Shown here one piece after another: positions 28,034 through 36,755 of a stretch of 64,000 nucleotides of DNA. Each line of letters begins with the position of its first letter. Positions within the stretch are counted from its first letter, which is position 1. The notes below the pieces were generated by a model that saw only the letters and a program-made list of their open reading frames with translations, ran no database searches and was not told the origin of the DNA. Where the stretch lies: contig NZ_RQPJ01000021.1 in NCBI RefSeq assembly GCF_003957295.1, forward strand, positions 604,210-668,209, given 5' to 3'. The position numbers and the translations under genes are program-made. This DNA comes from Arenibacter aquaticus. GTDB taxonomy: Bacteria; Bacteroidota; Bacteroidia; Flavobacteriales; Flavobacteriaceae.

Positions 28034-29995
28034 TTATTTAAAATTGAACCAAAAACGAACTCCTTCAGTAGTTTTATCTATATTTAATGAAGACTGCAAC
28101 TGGTTTACAAGCCTATTCATAAGCCTTATACCCATTGAGGAATTGGCCCTATCATCTGTATCTTCTGGAAGGCCAACCCCATTATCGGAATACTCAAAAT
28201 ATCCCTGTTCCCCATTTTTTCTTAAATGGATATAAATTTTTCCATTCTCGTCATCTTCCGGGAAGGCATATTTAAAAGAATTGGAAACCAATTCGTTTAG
28301 AATAAGTCCAAAAGGAATGGCCCTATCTATATCCAATTCCACCCCCTCGGCATCTATAGCTATATTTATATTGTGTCCGCCTTTTTTGTATACTGATTGT
28401 ACACTGTTGATAAGGCTTTCTATATATCCTTGCATTTCTATTACCGAAAGATCGTCGTTTTGATATAGTTTTTGGTGGATCAAGGCCATTGCTTTTACCC
28501 TACTCTTACCTTCCTCCAAGGCTTGAATGGCAGCTTTGCTTCTAGTATTTTTTGTTTGTAAACTAAGTAGGCTGGAAACCATCTGGAGGTTATTCTTTAC
28601 CCTGTGATGGATTTCCTTTAGAAGGGAATCCTTTTCAACCAAGGAGGCTTCTATTATCCTCTTCTGTTCTGCGATCAATCGTTGGTTCTTGATACTTTTT
28701 AAATAGGCAAAAACCAAACCTGCAAACCCCAAGAGCGTAAAAATCAATGAGATAAATACAATATTGATGCGTTCTTCCTTTGCTTGGAGGTCGCTTCTAG
28801 ATTGTTCCAAATCCCTTTTCTGCTGCTCCATCATTCTTTTAGAGTACTCTATCTCCTGGCCGGCAACGGCTGCCAACTGCTGTTTTTTCATAGAAGATTC
28901 GTTACGGTTTAATGAATCCCTTATCCGTACGTTCTTTTTTAAATATTCTGTGGAGTTCTTAAAATCACCAATACGATCATAATAGGCTGCCAATAATCTA
29001 TTTCTCCTAAGGATGTTGGCTACCTTTAATGGTTTCAAATCGTTTAAAAGATACTCTTTGGCCTTGTCATATTCCTCTTTCTGAAGGTGGCAATCGGCCA
29101 ATTCCAAACTATTCTCTACCATTTCCGAAGAAAACTTGCCCTTGTTGTATTCCTTGATGAGGCTAATGGAATTTTCCAAATAGGGTATGGCTATATCATA
29201 CTCCTTTAGCAGTGCATGGCATTTACCAATATTACCTTCAATAATACCTTTAAGTAAATTTCCTTTTGCTATCTCTTCTTCCGTTTTTTCCCTACTAATA
29301 TCATTTAAATAAACATCTATAAACCCCTTGGCCTTTTTATAGCAGGTTAAGGCAGTGGGGATAGACATGTCCAAGAGAAGATAGTTCCCTACCTTACTTT
29401 GGTATTGGGCCTGACCGTAGTAATCGTCCTCTTTTATTGTCTTTAGCTTATCTTTAATATAATCGTCCATGGCCTTTCTATGAAGCCCTAGATTGGAATA
29501 GATGTCATAAAAAATAACCTTATCGGAAAGTCCTAAATTCTTTTTTTCGTTTCTAATCTCAAACTGTCGGTCATACAGTCCCAATTTCGCATAATTATTG
29601 TCAATTAAATCCAATAAAATCCTTTTGGATGCTACATCCAAATTATCTATTTCCTTATGTAATTGGTTTGCTATGGCAACACTTTTGCTAAAATCGCCAA
29701 TATCATAGAAGAGTTGGGCCTGCATTAGTTCATACTTCTTAACACTTGTAGTGTCATTGGATTTCTGGGCGGTGTTGTGATACACATTTACTGCAGCCTG
29801 CCAGTCATAGGCCGAATGTTCCGAATAGCGATTTGTGGTGTTAAAAAAATAGTTAAATCTTTCCTGGGCACCATTAATATTTTGAAACTCCTGAAAATGG
29901 TTTGGTGTCACTACCGAATCTTGGGCAGGCGCTTGCCACAAAGACAATGAACAGATAATAATTAATATAAATATTTTCCTATAGGACTTTGGCAT
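28034..29995 (-). CDS. TPR-containing sensor histidine kinase, HisKA_2/HWE type
   Basis: A 653-aa protein with a signal peptide (residues 1-25, ending at A-P-A-Q), periplasmic TPR-like helical repeats (about 30-360), a coiled coil, and one membrane span at about 411-433. The kinase core follows. The phosphoacceptor box is EIHHRVKNN with His463/464. The ATPase domain keeps the N-box NELVSNSFKYAF, the D-box SDNGVGLP and the last glycine motif SSMGIRLM. No cognate response regulator gene is adjacent. Confidence 0.9.
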   Translation of the reverse strand: MPKSYRKIFILIIICSLSLWQAPAQDSVVTPNHFQEFQNINGAQERFNYFFNTTNRYSEHSAYDWQAAVNVYHNTAQKSNDTTSVKKYELMQAQLFYDIGDFSKSVAIANQLHKEIDNLDVASKRILLDLIDNNYAKLGLYDRQFEIRNEKKNLGLSDKVIFYDIYSNLGLHRKAMDDYIKDKLKTIKEDDYYGQAQYQSKVGNYLLLDMSIPTALTCYKKAKGFIDVYLNDISREKTEEEIAKGNLLKGIIEGNIGKCHALLKEYDIAIPYLENSISLIKEYNKGKFSSEMVENSLELADCHLQKEEYDKAKEYLLNDLKPLKVANILRRNRLLAAYYDRIGDFKNSTEYLKKNVRIRDSLNRNESSMKKQQLAAVAGQEIEYSKRMMEQQKRDLEQSRSDLQAKEERINIVFISLIFTLLGFAGLVFAYLKSIKNQRLIAEQKRIIEASLVEKDSLLKEIHHRVKNNLQMVSSLLSLQTKNTRSKAAIQALEEGKSRVKAMALIHQKLYQNDDLSVIEMQGYIESLINSVQSVYKKGGHNINIAIDAEGVELDIDRAIPFGLILNELVSNSFKYAFPEDDENGKIYIHLRKNGEQGYFEYSDNGVGLPEDTDDRANSSMGIRLMNRLVNQLQSSLNIDKTTEGVRFWFNFK

Positions 29996-30542
29996 TGTAC
30001 AATTGTTCTCTAATTTCTTTATAGTTCTTGTTCTTTATCGGTAATACCGTATAGATTGGTTTCTGTAAGCATATGGTATAACTAACGTTAAAACGGCTTT
30101 TATGTTGTATTTTATATATACGCCACACAACTAGGATTGTCCATCTTATAGGTTCTTTTTACCTCCTTTTGACGTAATTTCATCAGTTTATCAAATATTA
30201 AGTTCCCATTTCTCCATTACTTTATTTTAAAATTAAAAAAAGGCAATACAATACAATTGCACAGCCTTTTTATATATCTAATGATAAGATTTGGGATTCT
30301 TTATCTCTCCCAAAAATATGTTATACCGATGGAAAATTCAGAATTTTGTTGTGTAATGTCTATAAAATGTTGTGAAATCATTACTACATCAAAAATAATA
30401 TATTTTAACCTATATTTCATATACTTTTCCCTTAACTACTAAGTAAATAATGCCTTACAAACCATAGCTTATAAATCCTATCGCCTGTATTATAAATGCC
30501 ATATTTTTGGCTTAAGGCCATAGCAAATAATTCACATTGCTA
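29996..30542. other. 547-base gap without a gene
   Basis: Very AT-rich. It holds a small palindrome CGGTAATACCG at 30039-30049 and a hairpin of AAAAAGGC with GCCTTTTT around a 20-base loop at about 30236-30272, which could be a weak terminator. I see no supported gene. Anything transcribed from 30270 to 30542 would be non-coding. Confidence 0.5.
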
Positions 30543-31310
30543 TTAAGTATTTACTTTTTTTAATTGATTTTTTAATTCATCCATAGACTCTTGCAATTGT
30601 TTTAGCAGGCCCTTTTCAGAGGTGGCATCCACCCCAAAAGTAATTTTACTACTTACTTGCCACAGTTCCTGTAATTGCTCTGTTTTTACACTATAGGGAG
30701 GATAATTTTCATTAAGGGATATCAATGAAATAATGGAAGGGTCCGGTGATTTTTCAATTTTCTTTACCAAAACGGCATCCTCAAGTACCACAACATATAT
30801 CTTGTTGGGGTTAATATCCTTTAGGCCTTCAACAGCTTTGGCCAAGACCCACTCCCCGGGTCTTAGATTGGGCAACATGCTATCACCTTCTATTTGGAAA
30901 CCTCTATAGGTGGCATTTCTAAACTCCGGCAGCGGCATGTCAAAGGCCGGAAGTTGTCTATACCAACTGGTATCTTGAATATTTTGGGGATATCCGGCAG
31001 CTGCCTTGGCATTGACCATAACCATATTTTCGTTTTCAGAGGAATTTACAGTTACCACTTTGGGAATTACGCTTACATTGGTTGCCGAAAGATATTTTTG
31101 GGTACTTTCTCCAAATAACCAGAGTGGATTAATCTTAAATTGTTTAAGTAGTTCTGCTACTACCTTTCCGGATAATTTTGTACGCCCCCTTTCTATATCC
31201 GCCGTAGTGTTGGAAATACCCAGCAAACTTGCAAAATCCGATTGGGTATACCCCAATTCCCTGCGCAAATCCGTAAAGCGCTTCGTTACTACTTCCATGT
31301 CCTCGTTCAT
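30543..31310 (-). CDS. LexA-like repressor, XRE helix-turn-helix plus S24 peptidase
   Basis: A 255-aa repressor. The HTH_3 domain lies at about residues 8-65 (YTQSDFASLLGIS is the first part of the helix-turn-helix). The S24 autocleavage domain lies at about 95-225. The scissile Ala105-Gly106 is in AKAAAGYP. The nucleophile is Ser144 (GDSM) and the general base Lys183 (VLVKK), so self-cleavage should work. A short coiled coil closes the protein. Many Bacteroidota lack canonical LexA, and such XRE-S24 proteins may replace it. It is divergent from the 31484-32378 genes, and four operator palindromes lie between. Autoregulation is likely. Confidence 0.9.
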   Translation of the reverse strand: MNEDMEVVTKRFTDLRRELGYTQSDFASLLGISNTTADIERGRTKLSGKVVAELLKQFKINPLWLFGESTQKYLSATNVSVIPKVVTVNSSENENMVMVNAKAAAGYPQNIQDTSWYRQLPAFDMPLPEFRNATYRGFQIEGDSMLPNLRPGEWVLAKAVEGLKDINPNKIYVVVLEDAVLVKKIEKSPDPSIISLISLNENYPPYSVKTEQLQELWQVSSKITFGVDATSEKGLLKQLQESMDELKNQLKKVNT

Positions 31311-31384
31311 AATCTTTATAATTTAAGTTTTTCCCAGTATTGATATATCATTATCAAAATACCTTAATTGTTATATCCCCATTT

Positions 31385-31414
31385 CAAATATACGTATTTT
31401 GGATTATATCCAAA
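31385..31414 (-). promoter_or_regulatory. promoter of the XRE-S24 repressor gene
   Basis: On the minus strand TTTG (31414-31411) is followed after 18 bases by TATATTTG (31392-31385). The first operator palindrome (31397-31415) covers its -33 and spacer, predicting autorepression. Confidence 0.6.
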
Positions 31415-31474
31415 ATTTTTAATGGAATATTTCCATATTTGGGAATATTTCCATATTTTTGGAATGATTACAAA
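31397..31474. promoter_or_regulatory. array of four operator palindromes
   Basis: Four inverted repeats with a three-base centre: 31397-31415 (TTTTGGAT-TAT-ATCCAAAA), 31422-31436 (ATGGAA-TAT-TTCCAT), 31440-31454 (TGGGAA-TAT-TTCCAT) and 31458-31474 (TTTGGAA-TGA-TTACAAA). Centres are 23, 18 and 19 bases apart, nearly two helical turns. A fifth weaker repeat TTGATA/TATCAA lies at 31340-31357. They are the natural binding sites for the divergent XRE-S24 repressor. Confidence 0.75.
31454..31461 (+). promoter_or_regulatory. -7 box of the 59-aa gene
   Basis: TATTTTTG fits TAnnTTTG, lies 22 bases before the ATG at 31484, and falls between operators 3 and 4. No clear -33 TTG is seen, as expected for a regulated promoter. 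Confidence 0.5.
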
Positions 31475-31483
31475 TACGCTATT

Positions 31484-31663
31484 ATGACTATGGAGGATTT
31501 ACATTTTAAATTAAACAGTTTGGCACTGTCTGGAATGGCGGACAGTTGTTTTATAGTGGTAGCAAAGAAGAGGGTAAAAAGTCCCCGCCATAGTCGTGGA
31601 ACGCGCAAACGATCAAGGCATTTAATAAAAGACAAAAATGTACAATTAAGTTTATTTGACTGA
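31484..31663 (+). CDS. 59-aa basic protein ending in a beta-clamp-binding motif
   Basis: Start chosen at ATG 31484 (MTMEDL), because the operators and -7 box lie inside the longer in-frame extension back to 31340. The N-terminal 28 residues are mildly hydrophobic (LALSGMADSCFIVVA). The middle is very basic (KKRVKSPRHSRGTRKRSRH). The last six residues are QLSLFD, an exact QL[S/D]LF beta sliding-clamp-binding pentapeptide plus Asp. I know no family for it. The stop is one base before the ATG of the TIGR03915-type gene. It could be a novel clamp-binding protein or the collapsed remnant of the radical-SAM repair gene that usually accompanies TIGR03915. Confidence 0.6.
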   Translation: MTMEDLHFKLNSLALSGMADSCFIVVAKKRVKSPRHSRGTRKRSRHLIKDKNVQLSLFD

Positions 31664-31664
31664 T

Positions 31665-32378
31665 ATGGAAAATCCTAAAGTATTAATCTACGACGGCAGT
31701 TTCAGTGGCTTCCTAACCACCATTTACAAAATTTTTGAAGAAGGTTTGCATGTGGCCAATATTCAAAATAAAAGGGAAGTTCAAAAGGGGCTATTTTCAG
31801 AGACGGTTACGGTATTGACTCAAACCCACAAAGCGCGGCGTGTATGGGAAGGCATACAAAAAAAGAGTCATGCCGCTATGAAGGCCATATATTTTGCTTA
31901 TTTAAGTGAAACCAAGGGAATAGAATTAATGTTATATCAATATATCCGTTCTATGTATGCCGGCTCCCAACAAGTATCAGAGGACGGTATAGAGGAGATT
32001 AACTTAAAAATACAACAATATTCTAGAATGGTAGCCAGGGAAAAGCATAGGATTGAAGCTGTGGCCAATTTCCAAATTTCCAAGGATCAGGTATATTTTT
32101 CCACTGTAGCCCCCTATTTCAATGTTCTGCCTTTAATTTCAAAATATTATAGATCAAAATATAAGGGGCAGGAATTCATCATCTATGATTCCAAAAGAAA
32201 ATACGCCATCCACTATAATTTGACCACCGTTGAAATTATTTCCCTGGAGTTGTCATCCCAGGCTTTCGTCCAAGACGTATCCAACAACAATATAAAAGCG
32301 CTTATCTACAACAATAGTTATCCTCAGCTCACCAATGAGCCAAGAATACCTTATTGCAATGAACGAAGAGCGGTGTAA
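31665..32378 (+). CDS. TIGR03915/DUF4130-type DNA-metabolism protein
   Basis: A 237-aa protein from ATG 31665, one base after the previous stop. A TTG nine bases earlier would add three residues and is less likely. The opening LIYDGSFSGFLTTIYKIFE and the later REKHRIEAVANFQ mark the family known as a probable DNA-metabolism protein. Its genes are typically partnered with a radical-SAM DNA modification/repair protein (TIGR03916). No such partner is seen here. It is co-expressed with the 59-aa protein under the repressor-operator array. The biochemical function is unknown. Confidence 0.85.
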   Translation: MENPKVLIYDGSFSGFLTTIYKIFEEGLHVANIQNKREVQKGLFSETVTVLTQTHKARRVWEGIQKKSHAAMKAIYFAYLSETKGIELMLYQYIRSMYAGSQQVSEDGIEEINLKIQQYSRMVAREKHRIEAVANFQISKDQVYFSTVAPYFNVLPLISKYYRSKYKGQEFIIYDSKRKYAIHYNLTTVEIISLELSSQAFVQDVSNNNIKALIYNNSYPQLTNEPRIPYCNERRAV

Positions 32379-32485
32379 TACTTTATATTTATAGACCGCT
32401 GAATTGTTTCCCAGTGGCTCTGTAAAATTCTGTTCTACCGAAAGAGTTTAACCCGTAGTTTATTTTCTCTGACACCTTGTGAGGC

Positions 32486-33013
32486 TTATTTACTTTTTTC
32501 ACCTATAAAATTATCGCTCTGGTTCTTAAAAAGAACATTGAAGGTGGTTAGGCTACCATAAATACGGGTGATATATTGTTGTAAGTCTACTTTTTCCTGA
32601 TCGTCCAATTTTTTGCTACTGTTTATTTTCTGCTCCATTACCCTGATACGGTCCCGGACCATTACAATTTTGTGAAAAAAGGTGTTCATTGGAATTTCCT
32701 TTTCAGATAAATTGGCATCCCCTGGCTTTAAGGTTAGGCTTCCACCCTTCCATTTATCCGCAATGGGCGTTATGGAGCTGGCATCGCTCCAACGCTTTAA
32801 GATAGATATCAACGATTGTTCTACCTCTGAAAAACTAATGGTATCCACTTCATCTTCCACAGCTTCCATAACCTCAAAATCTGAATCCAGATCTATAGTT
32901 TCCAGTCCATTTTCTATGAAAGTGACCCAATAATGTTTGGAAGTAACATTGGTGATTACCCCTTTGCCGTATTCTCCATGGTTAATTCGCGAACCAATTC
33001 CTAAAAGTTGCAT
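32486..33013 (-). CDS. hypothetical protein with UvrD-tail-like barrel
   Basis: A 175-aa soluble protein of unknown family. Residues 1-50 (GSRINHGEYGKGVI then YWVTFIENG) resemble the small Tudor/KOW-like barrel found at the end of UvrD/PcrA helicases, such as VNHTRFGRGQI in the helicase encoded at 47257. The rest is helical and contains WKGGSLTLKP and a coiled-coil-like segment VRDRIRVMEQKI. It is divergent from uvrA, with 123 bases between, and convergent with the TIGR03915-type gene. A DNA-repair link is only suggested by position. Confidence 0.65.
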   Translation of the reverse strand: MQLLGIGSRINHGEYGKGVITNVTSKHYWVTFIENGLETIDLDSDFEVMEAVEDEVDTISFSEVEQSLISILKRWSDASSITPIADKWKGGSLTLKPGDANLSEKEIPMNTFFHKIVMVRDRIRVMEQKINSSKKLDDQEKVDLQQYITRIYGSLTTFNVLFKNQSDNFIGEKSK

Positions 33014-33136
33014 TTAAAATTAATTTTAGATTAGGTCTGCTAATTTATAGCTAAGCGTTTAATCTACAAAAAACTAAATACCCGCAACTTCATTATTAGG
33101 TATCAAAATCGTAACTTCGCGCCATTGCTATAGAAA

Positions 33137-35971
33137 ATGATTAATTACGAAGAGAATATAGAGGTTCAGGGCGCTCGTGTCCATAATCTTAAAAATATAG
33201 ATGTTACCATTCCGAGAGAAAAACTGGTGGTTATAACTGGGTTATCTGGTAGTGGAAAATCCTCCTTGGCCTTTGATACTATTTATGCTGAAGGTCAGCG
33301 GCGGTATATAGAGACCTTCTCTGCCTATGCGCGTCAATTTTTGGGTGGATTGGAACGTCCGGATGTAGATAAGATTGATGGACTGTCCCCCGTAATTGCC
33401 ATAGAGCAAAAAACCACCTCTAAATCCCCTAGGTCTACTGTTGGGACCATTACCGAAATATACGATTTCCTTAGATTGTTGTTTGCACGGGCCAGTGATG
33501 CCTATAGTTACAACACTGGTGAGAAGATGGTGAGCTATGATGATTCACAAATAAAGGACTTGATCATATCTGCCTATAAGGACAAAAAAATAAATATTTT
33601 GGCACCCGTTATTAAATCTAGAAAGGGTCACTATAGGGAACTTTTTGAACAGATTGCCAAGCAGGGTTTTGTTAAGGTTCGAATTGATGGAGAAATAAAG
33701 GATATCGTTAAGGGAATGAAGGTAGACCGCTATAAGACCCATGATATCGAAATTGTTATAGACCGACTCAAAATAGTGGATAGTTCCGAGTTGGATAAGC
33801 GTATTTCGGAAACTATAAATACCGCCATGTACAGCGGGGATAATGTGTTGATGATATTAGAGGAAGGCACAGATGAACCACGTTATTTTAGTCGGGATCT
33901 TATGTGTCCCTCTACCGGGATATCTTATCCTTCGCCTGAGCCCAACACCTTTTCCTTTAACTCGCCCAAAGGTATGTGTCCGGATTGCAACGGTTTGGGC
34001 CATGTTCACGAGGTAAATGAAAATAAGATATTCCCCAACAAGAAACTTACCATCAAGGGCGGAGGAATAGCTCCTTTAGGGGAGTACAAAAGTTCATGGG
34101 CCTTTAAACAGATAGAAACTATTGCCCAGCGCTATAATTTTGATCTCAATACCCCAATAGCCGATATACCAGATGAGGCTATCGCAATATTACTCTATGG
34201 AGGAAAGGAGAGTTTTGAGGTAGATTCTAAAACCTTAGGGGTAAAACGCCTTTACAAAATAGATTATGAGGGGATATCCAATTTTATAAAGGGACAGTTT
34301 AACGAGGCTAACTCCACCTCTATAAAACGTTGGGCAAAGGAGTATATGGACAAGATTAAGTGTCCCAAGTGCAAGGGGTCCCGACTAAAACAAGCTTCCT
34401 TAAATTTTAAGATCAGTGAGAAGAATATAGCCGATCTAGCACAATTGGACATCGCAGAACTGGCCGATTTCTTTAATGGATTGGACAAAAAATTGAAGGG
34501 TAACCAATTAAAGATAGCTGAAGAAATTATTAAGGAAATCAAGACTAGGGTTCAGTTTTTACTGGATGTTGGCTTGGATTACCTTTCTTTGGACCGCAGC
34601 AGTAAATCCCTTTCTGGTGGGGAAGCCCAGCGAATACGATTGGCCACTCAAATAGGTTCCCAATTGGTAGGGGTTCTCTATATTCTGGATGAGCCCAGTA
34701 TTGGCCTGCACCAAAGGGACAATGAACGCCTCATCAAATCCTTGGAATCATTAAGGGATATTGGTAATTCGGTAATTGTAGTGGAACACGACCGCGATAT
34801 GATAGAACGTGCAGACCACGTCATCGACATTGGTCCAAAAGCCGGAAAACACGGCGGGGAAATTATTTCGGAAGGGAAACCGGAAGCCCTTATGGACCAA
34901 CATACCCTAACTGCCGATTATATTACGGGTAAATTAAAAATTGAAGTACCCAATAAACGTAGGAAAGGCAATGGCAAGTCCATAGAACTCAGTGGTTGTA
35001 CGGGAAACAATCTGAAAAATATTTCGGTGAGCTTCCCTCTAGGAAAAATGATAGGAGTAACTGGAGTATCGGGAAGTGGAAAGTCTACCTTGATAAACGA
35101 AACCCTTTACCCCATTTTAAATGCCTATTATTTTAATGGTGTAAAAAAACCTATGCCCTACAAAAAAATAAGTGGGCTGGAGCACATAGACAAGGTTATA
35201 GACATTAACCAATCTCCCATAGGACGAACCCCACGATCCAATCCCGCTACCTATACCGGTGTTTTTAGTGAAATAAGATCTCTTTTTGCCAAGACCCAAG
35301 AGGCGGCAATTAGAGGTTATAAACCTGGGCGTTTTAGTTTTAACGTAAGCGGTGGGCGTTGTGAAACCTGTCAAGGGGGCGGTTTACGGATAATAGAAAT
35401 GAATTTCCTTCCAGATGTATATGTAGATTGTGAAACCTGTAATGGGAAGCGTTTTAATAGGGAAACACTGGAGATTAGGTATAAGGGCAAATCTATTGCC
35501 GATGTATTGGAAATGACCATTAACGAATCTGTTGCCTTCTTTGAGAATATTCCAAAGATATACCGTAAATTAAAGACCATTCAGGACGTGGGGCTAGGGT
35601 ATATCTCCCTTGGCCAACAATCTACCACCTTGTCCGGTGGCGAGGCACAGCGTATAAAATTGGCGACCGAACTGTCTAAAAGGGATACGGGAAATACCTT
35701 TTATATATTGGACGAGCCAACGACGGGTCTACACTTTGAGGATATCAGGGTTCTTATGCAAGTGCTTAATAAATTGGTGGACAAGGGCAATACGGTCCTA
35801 GTGATAGAGCACAACATGGATGTTATAAAAATGGTAGACCATATAATAGACATTGGTTATGAAGGCGGAAGAAACGGTGGCAAGGTTGTTGCCGTAGGTA
35901 CTCCAGAGGAAGTGGCCGTGGACAAAAAAAGTTACACCTCCAAATTTCTAAGAAAAGAATTAGGTTTGTAA
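33137..35971 (+). CDS. uvrA: excinuclease ABC subunit A
   Basis: A 944-aa UvrA, the damage-sensing ATPase of nucleotide excision repair, acting as a dimer with UvrB. It has two ABC modules: Walker [10 protein letters not shown] and GVSGSGKST, and two signatures LSGGEAQR. The C-terminal zinc module is complete (CETCQGG and CETCNGK). In the N-terminal module the second Cys of the first CxxC pair is missing (LMCPSTGIS) while CPDCNGLG remains, a variant seen in this phylum as I recall. A TAACTTCG box at 33112-33119 may be its -7 element. Confidence 0.97.
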   Translation: MINYEENIEVQGARVHNLKNIDVTIPREKLVVITGLSGSGKSSLAFDTIYAEGQRRYIETFSAYARQFLGGLERPDVDKIDGLSPVIAIEQKTTSKSPRSTVGTITEIYDFLRLLFARASDAYSYNTGEKMVSYDDSQIKDLIISAYKDKKINILAPVIKSRKGHYRELFEQIAKQGFVKVRIDGEIKDIVKGMKVDRYKTHDIEIVIDRLKIVDSSELDKRISETINTAMYSGDNVLMILEEGTDEPRYFSRDLMCPSTGISYPSPEPNTFSFNSPKGMCPDCNGLGHVHEVNENKIFPNKKLTIKGGGIAPLGEYKSSWAFKQIETIAQRYNFDLNTPIADIPDEAIAILLYGGKESFEVDSKTLGVKRLYKIDYEGISNFIKGQFNEANSTSIKRWAKEYMDKIKCPKCKGSRLKQASLNFKISEKNIADLAQLDIAELADFFNGLDKKLKGNQLKIAEEIIKEIKTRVQFLLDVGLDYLSLDRSSKSLSGGEAQRIRLATQIGSQLVGVLYILDEPSIGLHQRDNERLIKSLESLRDIGNSVIVVEHDRDMIERADHVIDIGPKAGKHGGEIISEGKPEALMDQHTLTADYITGKLKIEVPNKRRKGNGKSIELSGCTGNNLKNISVSFPLGKMIGVTGVSGSGKSTLINETLYPILNAYYFNGVKKPMPYKKISGLEHIDKVIDINQSPIGRTPRSNPATYTGVFSEIRSLFAKTQEAAIRGYKPGRFSFNVSGGRCETCQGGGLRIIEMNFLPDVYVDCETCNGKRFNRETLEIRYKGKSIADVLEMTINESVAFFENIPKIYRKLKTIQDVGLGYISLGQQSTTLSGGEAQRIKLATELSKRDTGNTFYILDEPTTGLHFEDIRVLMQVLNKLVDKGNTVLVIEHNMDVIKMVDHIIDIGYEGGRNGGKVVAVGTPEEVAVDKKSYTSKFLRKELGL

Positions 35972-36067
35972 AAATTACTACTTGTTTGTAATACTATTTT
36001 ATCTTAAATAGCATTATATAACTTAAGATAACGATTGGTTAAATTCAAATAAGAATAAGAGATCAAG

Positions 36068-36754
36068 ATGAGAAAAGAACAACATCACAAAGGGTGGAAC
36101 GAAATAAAAACGAACGATTCATGGGCCCTATTCAAGATTATGGGCGAATTTGTAAATGGTTTTGAAAAGATGAGTGCCATTGGACCCTGTGTTTCCATCT
36201 TTGGATCTGCAAGGACAAAACCTGGGGACAAATACTATGAATTGGCAATAAATGTAGCAAGAAGTATTTCTGAAGCAGGTTATGGAATTATTACAGGTGG
36301 TGGCCCCGGAATTATGGAAGCTGGTAATAGGGGTGCCCATCTGGCGGGAGGCACATCTGTTGGATTGAATATTGACCTTCCCTTTGAACAGCATGACAAT
36401 CCCTATATTGATGGGGATAAAAGCTTGGATTTTGATTATTTCTTTGTTAGAAAAGTAATGTTCGTAAAATATTCCCAAGGCTTTGTAGTAATGCCGGGTG
36501 GATTTGGAACCTTGGATGAACTCTTTGAAGCCATTACCCTGATACAGACCAATAAGATTGAAAAGTTCCCTATTATTCTAGTAGGGTCCGAATTTTGGAC
36601 AGGATTGTTGGACTGGATCAAAAGTACCATGCTCTCCGTGGGCAATATAAGTCCCAAGGATTTGGATTTGATTAAAATTGTAGATTCTGAAGAAGAGGTG
36701 GTGGATATTATAGACTCCTTTTATAAAGGAAACATACTTAGTCCTAATTTTTAA
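36068..36754 (+). CDS. LOG family protein (TIGR00730)
   Basis: A 228-aa Rossmann-fold protein with the two LOG hallmarks GGGPGIMEA and PGGFGTLDE. The family includes cytokinin riboside 5'-monophosphate phosphoribohydrolases and other nucleotide N-glycosidases. In non-plant-associated bacteria the physiological substrate is a nucleoside monophosphate. It lies 97 bases after uvrA. The next gene starts two bases after its stop. Confidence 0.9.
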   Translation: MRKEQHHKGWNEIKTNDSWALFKIMGEFVNGFEKMSAIGPCVSIFGSARTKPGDKYYELAINVARSISEAGYGIITGGGPGIMEAGNRGAHLAGGTSVGLNIDLPFEQHDNPYIDGDKSLDFDYFFVRKVMFVKYSQGFVVMPGGFGTLDELFEAITLIQTNKIEKFPIILVGSEFWTGLLDWIKSTMLSVGNISPKDLDLIKIVDSEEEVVDIIDSFYKGNILSPNF

Positions 36755-36755
36755 T

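Noticed and set aside
32369..32396. Inverted repeat AGCGGT/ACCGCT after the TIGR03915-type gene as terminator
   Set aside because: Only 6 bp with a loop near 16-20 bases and no T-run.
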